Shown in pieces: positions 8,965 through 19,112 of a stretch of 64,000 nucleotides of DNA. Source of the stretch: Providencia sneebia DSM 19967 (GTDB lineage Bacteria > Pseudomonadota > Gammaproteobacteria > Enterobacterales > Enterobacteriaceae). The position numbers and the translations under genes were made by a program. Every line of letters begins with the position of its first letter. Position 1 is the stretch's first letter. Location: positions 3,064,729 through 3,128,728 of the forward strand of contig NZ_CM001773.1 in assembly GCF_000314895.2 (NCBI RefSeq). Reading direction: 5' to 3'. A model generated the notes under the pieces. That model saw only the letters and a list, made by a program, of their open reading frames with translations. It was not told the origin of the DNA and searched no databases.

Positions 8965-10392
8965 TTATTTTTTCTTTTTCGCTTTCGCGTTTGGTAAGTC
9001 AGTGATGCTACCTTCGTAGATCTCAGCTGCCATACCAATTGATTCATAAAGCGTTGGGTGAGCATGGATAGTCAATGCGATATCTTCAGCATCACAACCC
9101 ATTTCGATAGCTAGACCAATTTCGCCCAGTAATTCACCACCGTTAACACCAACAACAGCACCACCGATAATACGGTTAGATTGTTTGTCGAAAATTAACT
9201 TGGTCATACCTTCTGAACAATCAGATGCAATCGCACGGCCAGAAGCAGCCCATGGGAATGTTGCAACTTCATAGCTAATGTTTTGCTCTTTAGCTTCTTT
9301 CTCTGTCATCCCAACCCAAGCAACTTCAGGCTCAGTATAAGCAATTGATGGGATCACTTTTGGATCGAAGTAATGTTTCAGACCTGAGATAACTTCTGCT
9401 GCAACGTGACCTTCATGTACACCTTTGTGAGCAAGCATTGGTTGACCAACAATGTCACCAATGGCAAAGATGTGAGGAACATTAGTGCGCATTTGTTTAT
9501 CAACATGGATAAATCCACGATCATCAACTTCAACGCCAGCTTTACCAGCATCAAGGTTTTTACCATTAGGTACACGACCGATAGCAACCAGAACTGCATC
9601 ATAGCGTTGTGGTTCTGCTGGCGCTTTTTTACCTTCCATAGAAACATAAATACCGTCTTCTCTTGCTTCAACAGCGGTAACTTTAGTTTCTAATAGCAGG
9701 TTGAATTTTTTGCTGATTTGTTTAGTAAAGACTTTAACAACATCTTTGTCAGCCGCTGGGATGACTTGGTCAAACATTTCAACAACATCAATCTGAGAAC
9801 CTAGCGCGTGATACACAGTTCCCATTTCTAGACCGATGATACCACCACCCATAACCAATAGACGCTCTGGAACTTCTTTCAGTTCTAGCGCATCAGTTGA
9901 ATCCCAAATACGTGGGTCTTCATGAGGAATAAATGGTAACTGAATAGGACGTGAACCAGCTGCAATGATAGCATTATCGAAGTTGATAGTTGTGTTACCG
10001 TTTTCACCTTCAACGACTAATGTATTCGCACCAGTAAATTTAGCAGTACCATTAACGACCTGAACTTTACGGCCTTTAGCCATACCAGCCAAACCACCTG
10101 TCAGCTGATTAATAACTTTCTCTTTCCACACGCGAACTTTAGAGATATCTGTTTTTGGTTCGCCAAAAACAATACCATGTTCAGCTAATGCTTTAGCTTC
10201 TTCAATAACTTTTGCAACATGCAATAGTGCTTTAGAAGGAATACAACCTACGTTTAAACAAACCCCACCTAGAGTGGAATAACGTTCAACTAAAACTGTT
10301 TCTAAGCCTAAGTCAGCACAACGGAAAGCAGCAGAATACCCTGCAGGGCCTGCACCAAGCACAACGACTTGAGCTTTAATTTCAGTACTCAT
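8965..10392 (-). CDS. lpd: Dihydrolipoyl dehydrogenase (E3)
   Basis: Lpd is the FAD- and NAD-dependent E3 subunit shared by the pyruvate and 2-oxoglutarate dehydrogenase complexes and the glycine cleavage system. It reoxidises dihydrolipoamide. The protein is 475 aa. It shows the FAD-binding GAGPAG (13-18), the redox-active disulfide CLNVGC (Cys45 and Cys50), the NAD-binding GGGIIG near 183, a second FAD motif AIGD, and the C-terminal HPTxxE catalytic pair. Of two adjacent ATGs I took the second, which sits 6 nt from AGAGG and matches E. coli MSTEIK. It lies downstream of aceF with a hairpin between, so it is probably both cotranscribed and independently expressed. Confidence 0.97.
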   Translation of the reverse strand: MSTEIKAQVVVLGAGPAGYSAAFRCADLGLETVLVERYSTLGGVCLNVGCIPSKALLHVAKVIEEAKALAEHGIVFGEPKTDISKVRVWKEKVINQLTGGLAGMAKGRKVQVVNGTAKFTGANTLVVEGENGNTTINFDNAIIAAGSRPIQLPFIPHEDPRIWDSTDALELKEVPERLLVMGGGIIGLEMGTVYHALGSQIDVVEMFDQVIPAADKDVVKVFTKQISKKFNLLLETKVTAVEAREDGIYVSMEGKKAPAEPQRYDAVLVAIGRVPNGKNLDAGKAGVEVDDRGFIHVDKQMRTNVPHIFAIGDIVGQPMLAHKGVHEGHVAAEVISGLKHYFDPKVIPSIAYTEPEVAWVGMTEKEAKEQNISYEVATFPWAASGRAIASDCSEGMTKLIFDKQSNRIIGGAVVGVNGGELLGEIGLAIEMGCDAEDIALTIHAHPTLYESIGMAAEIYEGSITDLPNAKAKKKK

Positions 10393-10569
10393 CATGACCT
10401 CTTTTTGTTTTGTCCAGCGGGCCGCCGAAAAAACGAATTATTCCACCGGAAGTACACACACGAGCAGTTTACCGAATTGTTAACACCCTGAAAAGGCTGA
10501 TTGCGTGATGTAACTCCCAACGTTTCGGATGAACAGTAAAAAATTTTACCTCAACCTAAATAAAGCAGA

Positions 10570-10585
10570 CCGGCTAATTAGCCGG
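10570..10585 (-). terminator. Hairpin after aceF
   Basis: A perfect palindrome, CCGGCTAATTAGCCGG, lies just after the aceF stop codon. It is followed on the minus strand by TCTGCTTTATTT, a weak T-tract. It probably acts as a partial terminator or 3' stabiliser between aceF and lpd. Confidence 0.6.
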
Positions 10586-10594
10586 CCTTATTTA

Positions 10595-12442
10595 TTACAT
10601 CACCAGACGGCGAATGTCGCTCATCAATTGACCAACAAGTGTGATGAAACGAGCGCCATCAGCGCCATCAATTACACGGTGGTCGAATGAAAGAGACATA
10701 GGTAGAATCAAGCGTGGTACGAACTCACTGCCATTCCAAATAGGTTTGATAGAAGAACGTGACAGACCCATGATTGCAACTTCTGGCGCGTTAACAATTG
10801 GTGCAAAACCAGTTGTTCCGATACCACCAAGGCTAGAGATTGTGAAACAACCACCTTGCATATCAGATGCAGTCAGTTTACCAGCACGTGCTTTCTTAGA
10901 AACTTCCATCAATTCACGAGACAGTTCTAAAATGCCTTTTTTGTTCACATCTTTAAAGACAGGAACAACCAAGCCATTAGGTGTATCAACAGCAATACCA
11001 ATATTGATATATTTTTTCATGAATAGGCGTTGTCCATCTTCAGAAATAGAGCTGTTGAAACGTGGCATTTCTTCCAGTGCACGAGCAACTGCTTTCATCA
11101 CAAAGACAAGAGGCGTGATCTTAACACCAAGTTGTTTCTTCTCAGCTTCTTTATTTTGCTGTTTACGGAATTCTTCAACTTCAGTGGTATCAACTTCTTC
11201 CATCAATGTAACGTGCGGGATCATAACCCAGTTACGGCTCAGGTTTGCACCTGAAATTTTCTGGATACGGCCAAGTTCAACTTCTTCAACTTCACCAAAC
11301 TTGCTGTAATCCACTTTAGGCCATGGCAACATACCCGGCAAACCACCGCCAGTTGCAGCTGCTGGAGATTCAGCACGTTTAACGGCTTCTTTGACATAAA
11401 CTTGTACGTCTTCACGCAGAATACGGCCTTTACGTCCAGTTCCTTTCACTTTAGAAAGGTTAACACCAAATTCGCGAGCTAAGCGGCGAATAACAGGTGT
11501 TGCATGGATGTATGCATCATTTTCAACAAATTCATTTTTGCTATCAGCTACTTTGGCTGCTGGTGCTGCTGTCGGAGCAGGAGCCGCAGCAGGTGCTGGA
11601 GCAGAAACTGCTGGAGCTGCCGCTGGTGCCGCGCCCGCAACTTCAAAAGTCATAATTAGTGAACCTGTTTTAACTTTATCACCAACTGCGATCTTAATTT
11701 CTTTAACAGTACCCGCGAAAGGTGCTGGAACTTCCATTGAAGCTTTATCACCTTCAACAGTAATAATAGACTGTTCAGCTGAAACGCTATCACCAACTTT
11801 AACCATGATTTCAGTGACTTCAACTTCATCGCCACCAATATCAGGTACGTTAACATCTTTAATTGCAGAAGCTGTTGGTGCAGCAGGTGCTGGAGCTGCC
11901 GGTGCTGCTGCACCCGCAACTTCAAAGACCATGATCAGTGAACCAGTTTTAACTTTATCACCTGATGCAATTTTGATCTCTTTAACAGTACCCGCGAAAG
12001 GTGCTGGAACTTCCATTGAAGCTTTATCACCCTCAACAGTGATCAGAGATTGCTCTGCTTCAACTTTGTCACCGACTTTGACCATAACTTCGGTGACTTC
12101 AACTTCATCACCACCGATATCGGGTACTTCAACTTCTTTCAAAGCTGCTGCCGCAGGTGCCGCTGCTGGAGCTTGAGCAGCAGGCGCTTCAGTAGGTGCT
12201 GCTGCCCCTGCTGAATCTTCAAAGACCATGATCAATTTGCCAGTGGTGACTTTGTCACCAACCGCAATTTTAATTTCCTTTACAACACCCGCTTGTGGTG
12301 AAGGGACTTCCATTGAAGCTTTATCACCTTCAACAGTGATCAGAGATTGCTCTGCTTCAACTTTGTCACCGACTTTGACCATAACTTCGGTGACTTCAAC
12401 TTCATCAGCACCGATATCAGGCACTTGAATTTCAATAGACAT
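10595..12442 (-). CDS. aceF: Pyruvate dehydrogenase E2, dihydrolipoyl acetyltransferase
   Basis: AceF forms the core of the pyruvate dehydrogenase complex and transfers acetyl groups from E1 to CoA. The protein is 615 aa. It has three tandem lipoyl domains with GDKASMEVP at each lipoylated lysine (Lys41, Lys140, Lys233). They are separated by Ala/Pro-rich linkers. A peripheral subunit-binding domain (about 309-350) and the catalytic domain follow. The catalytic domain ends with [12 protein letters not shown] (His588, Asp592), the acetyltransferase site. It starts 14 nt after aceE and is clearly cotranscribed with it. The lipoyl-domain DNA is a mosaic of near-identical segments (see repeat entries). 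Confidence 0.98.
   Translation of the reverse strand: MSIEIQVPDIGADEVEVTEVMVKVGDKVEAEQSLITVEGDKASMEVPSPQAGVVKEIKIAVGDKVTTGKLIMVFEDSAGAAAPTEAPAAQAPAAAPAAAALKEVEVPDIGGDEVEVTEVMVKVGDKVEAEQSLITVEGDKASMEVPAPFAGTVKEIKIASGDKVKTGSLIMVFEVAGAAAPAAPAPAAPTASAIKDVNVPDIGGDEVEVTEIMVKVGDSVSAEQSIITVEGDKASMEVPAPFAGTVKEIKIAVGDKVKTGSLIMTFEVAGAAPAAAPAVSAPAPAAAPAPTAAPAAKVADSKNEFVENDAYIHATPVIRRLAREFGVNLSKVKGTGRKGRILREDVQVYVKEAVKRAESPAAATGGGLPGMLPWPKVDYSKFGEVEEVELGRIQKISGANLSRNWVMIPHVTLMEEVDTTEVEEFRKQQNKEAEKKQLGVKITPLVFVMKAVARALEEMPRFNSSISEDGQRLFMKKYINIGIAVDTPNGLVVPVFKDVNKKGILELSRELMEVSKKARAGKLTASDMQGGCFTISSLGGIGTTGFAPIVNAPEVAIMGLSRSSIKPIWNGSEFVPRLILPMSLSFDHRVIDGADGARFITLVGQLMSDIRRLVM
11700..11752 (-). repeat. aceF lipoyl-domain repeat, copy shared by domains 2 and 3
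   Basis: The 53 nt at 11700-11752 (domain 3) recur without change at 11979-12031 (domain 2), 279 nt (93 codons) apart. They encode the end of the region after the lipoyl lysine and the lysine motif itself. Confidence 0.85.
12009..12110 (-). repeat. aceF lipoyl-domain repeat, copy shared by domains 1 and 2
   Basis: The 102 nt at 12009-12110 (domain 2) recur at 12306-12407 (domain 1) with a single C/T difference, 297 nt (99 codons) apart. Identity stops abruptly on both sides. Confidence 0.88.
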
Positions 12443-12456
12443 TGATTTATTACCTC

Positions 12457-15123
12457 TTATGCCAGACGCGGGTTAACTTTTTCTGGATTGATGTTGTATT
12501 TTTTAATCGCTTCTTCAACGACTTTCACATCAATCTCACCACGTTTAGCCAATTCACCTAATGCTGCAACAATGATATATGATGTATCTACTTCGAAGTG
12601 GTGACGTAGATTTTCACGGCTATCAGAACGGCCGAAACCATCAGTACCTAATACGCGATAATCGCTTGCTGGTACGAAAGTACGAATTTGTTCTGCAAAC
12701 AGTTTCATATAGTCAGTTGATGCAACTGCTGGTGCTTCATTCATAATTTGAGCAACATATGGCACACGTGGTTCTTGTGCTGGGTGCAGCATATTCCAAC
12801 GCTCACAATCTTGGCCATCACGCGCCAATTCAGTGAATGAAGTAACGCTATACACATCAGAACCAATACCATATTCAGTCGATAGGATGTCAGCAGCATC
12901 ACGAACATGACGCATCATTGAACCTGAACCTAGCAGCTGAACTTTACCTTTCTTACCTTCAATAGAAGCTAGTTTATAGATACCTTTACGGATACCTTCT
13001 TCCACGCCTTCTGGCATTGCTGGCATGTGATAGTTTTCATTCAGCGTAGTGATGTAGTAATAAACGTTTTCTTGTTTCTCACCATACATGCGCTCTAAAC
13101 CATCTTGCATAATAACAGCAACTTCATAAGCATAAGCTGGATCATAAGAAAGACAGTTAGGAATAGTCAGTGATTGAATATGGCTATGGCCATCTTCATG
13201 CTGCAAACCTTCACCGTTTAGTGTTGTACGACCTGAAGTCCCACCAATCAAGAAGCCACGTGCTTGTTGATCGCCTGCTGCCCACATTAAGTCACCAATA
13301 CGTTGGAAACCGAACATAGAGTAGTAGATATAGAATGGGATCATTGGGAAGTTGTTAGTGCTGTATGATGTTGCAGCTGCTAACCAAGATGAACCTGCGC
13401 CCAATTCGTTGATACCTTCTTGCAGAATTTGTCCTTTAGAATCTTCTTTATAGTAAGCAACTTGCTCACGATCCTGAGGCGTATACTGCTGGCCTTTAGG
13501 GCTATAGATACCAATTTGACGGAACAGACCTTCCATACCGAAAGTACGTGCTTCATCCGCAATAATTGGGACTAAACGCTCTTTGATTGATTTGTTTTTC
13601 AACATTACGTTCAATGCACGAACAAATGCAATCGTTGTTGAAATTTCTTTAGATTGCTCTTCAAGTAATTGGCTGAAATCTGACAGTGCAGGAACATCCA
13701 ATTTCTCATCAAATTTAGGACGACGAGCGGGTAAATAACCACCTAATGCTTGACGACGCTCATGAAGATATTTGTATTCTTCAGAGTCTTTTTCGAAAGT
13801 AACATATGGCAGTTGTTCTAGTTGTTCATCCGTAACTTGAACATTGAATTGATCACGGAAATGACGAACGCCATCCATGTTCATTTTCTTCACTTGGTGA
13901 GCAATATTTTTACCTTCTGCAGTTTCACCCATACCATAACCTTTGATGGTTTGAGCTAGGATAACAGTTGGTTTACCTTTAGTGTCTTGTGCTTTTTTAA
14001 ATGCAGCATACACTTTCTTAGGATCATGACCACCACGGTTCAGAGCCCAGATCTCATCATCAGTCATATCTTTAACTAATGCAGCTGTCTCTGGATAGCG
14101 ATTGAAGAAGTGCTCACGGACATAAGCGCCATCACGTGATTTAAATGTTTGGTAGTCACCATCAACGGTTTCATTCATCAGTTGAACAAGTTTACCGCTA
14201 GTATCTTTACGCAGTAGCTCGTCCCAACGGTCGCCCCACATAACCTTGATAACTTGCCAACCAGCACCACTAAAGATGCCTTCAAGTTCGTTAACAATTT
14301 TGCCATTACCCGTAACAGGACCATCTAAACGTTGCAAGTTACAGTTAATAACAAAGACTAAGTTATCTAACTTATCGCGAGTTGCGATAGTAATCGCGCC
14401 TTTAGATTCTGGCTCATCCATCTCACCATCACCAAGGAAGGCATAAACACGTTGGTTTGAAGTATCTTTCAGACCACGGTTATCAAGATATTTTAAAAAC
14501 TTAGCTTGATAAATTGCATTAATCGGACCTAATCCCATAGAGACTGTTGGGAACTGCCAGAATTCAGGCATTAGTTTAGGGTGCGGATAAGAAGATAGGC
14601 CTTTACCATCAATTTCTTGACGGAAGTTGTTCAATTGTTCTTCAGTTAAACGGCCTTCGAGGAATGCACGAGCATAAATGCCTGGAGAGATATGACCTTG
14701 GAAGAATACTAAATCTCCGCCATCATTATTGTTATGAGCGCGGAAGAAATGGTTAAAGCAAACTTCATACAAAGTTGCAGCAGACTGGTAAGAAGCCATA
14801 TGGCCACCCAGTTCTAAATCTTTTTTAGAGGCGCGCAGTACAGTCATTACTGCGTTCCAACGAATTGCGGAACGAATACGGCGCTCCAAATCCATGTTGC
14901 CAGGGTATGCAGGCTCATCTTCAACAGCAATAGTGTTGATGTAATCAGAACTATTAGATGCACCAGCAGCAATATTAACGCCGCCTTTACGCGCTTCATT
15001 CAATACTTGATCAATAATGAACTGAGCACGATCAACACCTTCTTCACGGATGACCGATTCAATCGCCTGTAGCCAGTCGCGAGTTTCAATCGGGTCCACG
15101 TCATTTTTCAACATATCTGACAT
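12457..15123 (-). CDS. aceE: Pyruvate dehydrogenase E1 component, homodimeric type
   Basis: AceE decarboxylates pyruvate with thiamine diphosphate and reductively acetylates the lipoyl groups of AceF. The protein is 888 aa, against 887 in E. coli, and collinear with it. The ThDP/Mg motif begins [10 protein letters not shown] near residue 230 and ends with an [11 protein letters not shown] segment near 260. The C-terminal domain ends [18 protein letters not shown] lies upstream of the ATG. It is the first structural gene after pdhR, separated by 179 nt that contains a small hairpin. Expression is expected to follow the PdhR operator upstream of pdhR. Confidence 0.98.
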   Translation of the reverse strand: MSDMLKNDVDPIETRDWLQAIESVIREEGVDRAQFIIDQVLNEARKGGVNIAAGASNSSDYINTIAVEDEPAYPGNMDLERRIRSAIRWNAVMTVLRASKKDLELGGHMASYQSAATLYEVCFNHFFRAHNNNDGGDLVFFQGHISPGIYARAFLEGRLTEEQLNNFRQEIDGKGLSSYPHPKLMPEFWQFPTVSMGLGPINAIYQAKFLKYLDNRGLKDTSNQRVYAFLGDGEMDEPESKGAITIATRDKLDNLVFVINCNLQRLDGPVTGNGKIVNELEGIFSGAGWQVIKVMWGDRWDELLRKDTSGKLVQLMNETVDGDYQTFKSRDGAYVREHFFNRYPETAALVKDMTDDEIWALNRGGHDPKKVYAAFKKAQDTKGKPTVILAQTIKGYGMGETAEGKNIAHQVKKMNMDGVRHFRDQFNVQVTDEQLEQLPYVTFEKDSEEYKYLHERRQALGGYLPARRPKFDEKLDVPALSDFSQLLEEQSKEISTTIAFVRALNVMLKNKSIKERLVPIIADEARTFGMEGLFRQIGIYSPKGQQYTPQDREQVAYYKEDSKGQILQEGINELGAGSSWLAAATSYSTNNFPMIPFYIYYSMFGFQRIGDLMWAAGDQQARGFLIGGTSGRTTLNGEGLQHEDGHSHIQSLTIPNCLSYDPAYAYEVAVIMQDGLERMYGEKQENVYYYITTLNENYHMPAMPEGVEEGIRKGIYKLASIEGKKGKVQLLGSGSMMRHVRDAADILSTEYGIGSDVYSVTSFTELARDGQDCERWNMLHPAQEPRVPYVAQIMNEAPAVASTDYMKLFAEQIRTFVPASDYRVLGTDGFGRSDSRENLRHHFEVDTSYIIVAALGELAKRGEIDVKVVEEAIKKYNINPEKVNPRLA

Positions 15124-15162
15124 GGTGTATTCCTTATCTGTTATCTGTTTTTTAATGTTTAT

Positions 15163-15179
15163 GTGGAGCCTATCTCCAC
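15163..15179 (-). promoter_or_regulatory. Hairpin in the pdhR-aceE spacer
   Basis: GTGGAG and CTCCAC form a 6-bp stem with a 5-nt loop in the leader of aceE, 40 nt before its start. There is no T-run, so it is not an ordinary terminator. Its role is unknown. Confidence 0.4.
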
Positions 15180-15302
15180 GCTACTCTACTTATCAATCAA
15201 CCCCAAAATAGCGGGAAGATAGGCCCTGCTGGTATTGCCGCTAAAACCCTCAAAAGAGGATCATCACCATAATACAGACGCAGCAGTCAGGTATCTGTAT
15301 TA

Positions 15303-16076
15303 CTAATTTTTCAATTCAGGATGTTGCTGTAACCTACGTAAAGAGCGCTCTCGTCTTGTTTGTTCTCGGCTCATATCCAAAAGTAGCTCTTCAATAAAAG
15401 CCAAATGACGATGAGAAGCTTCGCGCGCTTTTTCAGGTTCTCTCGCCATTATAGCGGAGAAAATTTGTGCGCGATGTTCACTCACTGCGGTATACATTTC
15501 TTTACGGGTATATAAAAACTCAAAATTTTGACGGATATTTTGTTCTAACATCGGCGTCATACAGCTCAACAAGTGCAATATCACCACATTATGAGCGGCT
15601 TCAGTCACAATAAGCTGATACTGCAAAACAGCGTCAGATTCTGCATCAATATCACCACTTTGTTGAACTTTTTTAATTAATTCATAGCTTTGTCGAATAC
15701 GATCTAAATCTTCATCAGTACCACGTAATGCTGCATAATAAGCCGCAATTCCTTCAAGAGCATGACGAGTTTCAAGGAGATCAAATTGAGATTCTGGATG
15801 GCCGGCAAGCAGTTCAGCTAACGGGTCACTAAAACTCTGCCACATTTGCTTTTGAACAAAAGTACCACCACCTTGACGACGAGATAAAAGACCTTTGGCT
15901 TCTAGCGTTTGGATAGCCTCACGCACTGATGGACGGGAAACATCGAACTGTTTTGCAAGCTCGCGTTCAGGAGGTAACTTCTCTCCAGGGCGTAATGTTC
16001 CCTCAAAGATAAGGTGTTCAAGACGCTGCTCAATCACATCAGATAATTTTGGTTGGCGAATTTTACCGTAAGCCAT
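15303..16076 (-). CDS. pdhR: GntR-family pyruvate-sensing repressor PdhR
   Basis: PdhR represses the pdhR-aceEF-lpd operon when pyruvate is low and is released by pyruvate. The protein is 257 aa (E. coli 254). It has an N-terminal winged helix-turn-helix of the FadR subfamily (about 9-75, with [18 protein letters not shown] as DNA-binding core and RRQGGGTFV as wing), then an all-helical FCD effector domain containing [17 protein letters not shown]. It is the first gene of the pdh operon, with a perfect PdhR operator 52 nt upstream. In E. coli the same arrangement gives autorepression. Confidence 0.97.
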   Translation of the reverse strand: MAYGKIRQPKLSDVIEQRLEHLIFEGTLRPGEKLPPERELAKQFDVSRPSVREAIQTLEAKGLLSRRQGGGTFVQKQMWQSFSDPLAELLAGHPESQFDLLETRHALEGIAAYYAALRGTDEDLDRIRQSYELIKKVQQSGDIDAESDAVLQYQLIVTEAAHNVVILHLLSCMTPMLEQNIRQNFEFLYTRKEMYTAVSEHRAQIFSAIMAREPEKAREASHRHLAFIEELLLDMSREQTRRERSLRRLQQHPELKN

Positions 16077-16127
16077 AACCTGCCATATTTATTTTGATTA
16101 ATTATTGATTGCGTATTAACCAGTGTT

Positions 16128-16144
16128 AATTGGTAATACCAATT
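16128..16144. promoter_or_regulatory. PdhR operator
   Basis: AATTGGTAATACCAATT is a perfect dyad that fits the known PdhR consensus ATTGGTnnnACCAAT. It lies 52 bp upstream of pdhR, where autoregulation of the pdh operon is expected. Confidence 0.9.
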
Positions 16145-16761
16145 TTTCTATGGGATTATAAAGTAACAAAGTATTCACTAACTGTCCATAAAGACCTTGT
16201 GCTAAATCATAAAATCCTGCAAATTTTAACAGATTTTTTTAAAATTTAGCATAATTTGATAACTAATCACGCCACTTCTCGTACCCTATTTTAACAATAA
16301 AATCGTATTAATATTCTTAAATACAGTAAACTGAAACGATATAGCCACAATTGATATGAATTATTATGCAACTTAATTGCATTTATATGGATATTGTTTT
16401 TTATAGAAATAAATAACGTTTATATTTTAAGCAACATAAATTAATCAAATACCTAATTATTCAAATAGCTCGCCATTTTTCATAGTAAATTAGCCATTTT
16501 TTAATCAGAGATTTGTCAATTTGATTGGAAAATGAGAGGAAGATTGGGTGATGTGATAAGAAGAAAAGAGCAAAATTTGCCCACTAAGTTAGATTATTAT
16601 CTATTTCAACATCATACTTATCAATTAAACATTATGCCCCCTCTTATTCATCAAAGGGGGAGCTAAAACTTATGCTTTCATTCCAAGCTAATATTTAGCT
16701 AAAGCTTTGAATTATTTGCCAAATGAATTTCATTGGTTTGATCTTAATGAAAAACTAATGA
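16145..16761. other. pdhR-nadC spacer (617 bp)
   Basis: In E. coli aroP and ampE lie between pdhR and ampD. Neither is present here. The stretch is AT-rich and shows no reading frame I would accept. TGCTAAAT (16200-16207) and ATTTAGCA (16244-16251) form an 8-bp inverted repeat. CCCCCT/AGGGGG (16637-16660) forms a hairpin about 100 bp past the end of nadC. Confidence 0.6.
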
Positions 16762-17721
<960 letters not shown>

Positions 17722-17776
17722 CTAATCTATTTCTCTCAACATAATGAATACAAGCGGAATAAAGAGAAACGTTATC

Positions 17777-18343
17777 ATGATACCAGATATGACAATATCT
17801 AACGGGTGGCTAAAAAATGTGGTTCACATACCTTCACCATACCATGATGAGCGCCCTACAGATATCACTCCCACACTTTTAGTTATTCATAATATCAGCT
17901 TACCGCCTGGTCATTTTGGTGGAAATTATATTAATCAATTATTTACCGGAACACTAAATCCAGCAGAACACCCATTTTTTGAAGAAATCAAACACCTTAA
18001 GGTCTCGGCACACTGTTTAATTCGTCGTGATGGGCAAATCATTCAATATGTTCCTTTTCATTTAAGAGCTTGGCATGCCGGTATATCTTCTTATCAAGGA
18101 AAAGAGAAATGTAACGACTTTTCTATTGGTATTGAGTTAGAAGGAACAGACTTTGAACCTTTTACTTCTGAACAATATGAATCGTTAGCTAAGTTAACCA
18201 AAACACTTATAGACCTTTATCCTGAATTACAAAACAATATTACGGGCCATAGTGATATTGCGCCAGGGCGTAAAACAGATCCCGGCCCTTATTTTGATTG
18301 GCAAAAATTCCAACAGTTTTTAAATAATATTGCACCAGATTAA
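17777..18343 (+). CDS. ampD: 1,6-anhydro-N-acetylmuramyl-L-alanine amidase AmpD
   Basis: AmpD is a cytoplasmic zinc amidase that removes stem peptides from anhydromuropeptides during cell-wall recycling. Its loss raises ampC expression where AmpR is present. From 17777 the protein is 188 aa (E. coli 183). Zinc-binding and catalytic motifs are present: VIHNISLPPG, SAHCLIRRDG, GIELEG, and GHSDIAPGRKTDPGP with the second His and the Asp ligand. The frame opens 11 codons earlier. I prefer the ATG at 17777, after an AAAGAG sequence, but this start is uncertain. ampE, its usual partner, does not follow; a large hairpin does. Confidence 0.94.
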   Translation: MIPDMTISNGWLKNVVHIPSPYHDERPTDITPTLLVIHNISLPPGHFGGNYINQLFTGTLNPAEHPFFEEIKHLKVSAHCLIRRDGQIIQYVPFHLRAWHAGISSYQGKEKCNDFSIGIELEGTDFEPFTSEQYESLAKLTKTLIDLYPELQNNITGHSDIAPGRKTDPGPYFDWQKFQQFLNNIAPD

Positions 18344-18404
18344 TATCCTCACCGAACACATTTAATTTCATTAATTACACTTCCTTATAATCAATCTAAA
18401 ATTA

Positions 18405-18438
18405 GTTAGCTATATAATATAAAAATTATATAGCTAAC
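18405..18438. terminator. Long AT-rich hairpin after ampD
   Basis: GTTAGCTATATAAT and ATTATATAGCTAAC form a perfect 14-bp stem with a 6-nt loop, 62 nt after the ampD stop codon. The following sequence has no long T-run, so the strength as an intrinsic terminator is uncertain. Confidence 0.6.
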
Positions 18439-18529
18439 ATTAATTATATAATGCCTTACTGCCTTTTATGCTATAGATTATCCATAAATTTAAAGTCTTA
18501 ATTTTATTTTTATTTAATAATGAATTACA

Positions 18530-18549
18530 TTTGCGAACATACTCGCAAA
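18530..18549. promoter_or_regulatory. CRP-S site (Sxy-dependent CRP) upstream of ppdD
   Basis: TTTGCGAACATACTCGCAAA is a perfect dyad. The core TGCGA-N6-TCGCA carries C in place of the usual T of TGTGA. That substitution defines CRP-S sites, which need CRP together with Sxy/TfoX. The site is centred 133 bp before the ppdD start. It sits in a longer imperfect dyad (18524-18559, ATTACAT/ATGTAAT). Confidence 0.72.
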
Positions 18550-18672
18550 AAAATGTAATGTTATCCTTTTTTTATTTTAAGATTACGAACCTATTTGTAA
18601 AATGAGTTATCCTTCATTTAAATTAGCCATGAAAGCGTTAAAAATTAAATCTCAACTAACAAGGAGATAAAT

Positions 18673-19095
18673 ATGAACCAAAAAGGATTTTCTTTAATCG
18701 AAATAATGATTGTAATAGCAATTATTTCTATACTAAGTGCCATTGCGATCCCAGGATATCAAAGCTATATGCAAAAAGCGGCAATAACAGATACACTTCA
18801 GACTATTTTACCTTATAAAAATGGTATTGAGATTTGTTCTTTTAATAGAGGAACAGTATCGGGGTGTAATGCCGGGATTGAAAATATCCCTATTGATTTA
18901 AAAGGTAAATATATTAAATCTATAGACGTTAAATCTGGCATAATAACCTTTAGTGCAGATAAAAGTTTATTAGGACTATCTGTAACATTGACCCCCATTA
19001 TTTCAAATAATAACACACCGTTTAGATGGGAAGTTTTATGCAAAAGCAAAGATGAAAAACAAAAAGAATTATGTGAAAAAACATTTGTATTTTAA
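18673..19095 (+). CDS. ppdD: Type IV prepilin PpdD
   Basis: This is the major prepilin-like subunit of the type IV pilus/competence system. The protein is 140 aa (E. coli PpdD 146). It begins with a short basic leader MNQKG, then the prepilin peptidase site G|FSLIE with Phe at mature position 1 and Glu at +5, and then a hydrophobic helix of about 25 residues. The C-terminal half has four cysteines, compatible with the disulfide-bounded loop of pilins. AAGGAG precedes the ATG. It is the first gene of ppdD-hofB-hofC and the CRP-S site upstream suggests competence-type regulation. Processing would need a prepilin peptidase encoded elsewhere. Confidence 0.93.
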   Translation: MNQKGFSLIEIMIVIAIISILSAIAIPGYQSYMQKAAITDTLQTILPYKNGIEICSFNRGTVSGCNAGIENIPIDLKGKYIKSIDVKSGIITFSADKSLLGLSVTLTPIISNNNTPFRWEVLCKSKDEKQKELCEKTFVF

Positions 19096-19112
19096 TGAAG
19101 GTTAAATAATAA

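Larger units (their letters stand above)
18344..18672. other. ampD-ppdD spacer (329 bp)
   Basis: This spacer contains the ampD terminator-like hairpin (18405-18438), a CRP-S site (18530-18549) and the ppdD ribosome binding site AAGGAG. I see no additional gene. Confidence 0.7.

Noticed and set aside
10641..11309. 222-codon plus-strand frame inside aceF
   Set aside because: Antisense shadow of a conserved coding sequence. Its codon pattern mirrors the aceF third positions.
11508..12176. 222-codon plus-strand Ala/Ser/Thr-rich frame
   Set aside because: Antisense of the Ala/Pro linkers and lipoyl repeats of AceF. The repetitive look comes from AceF itself.
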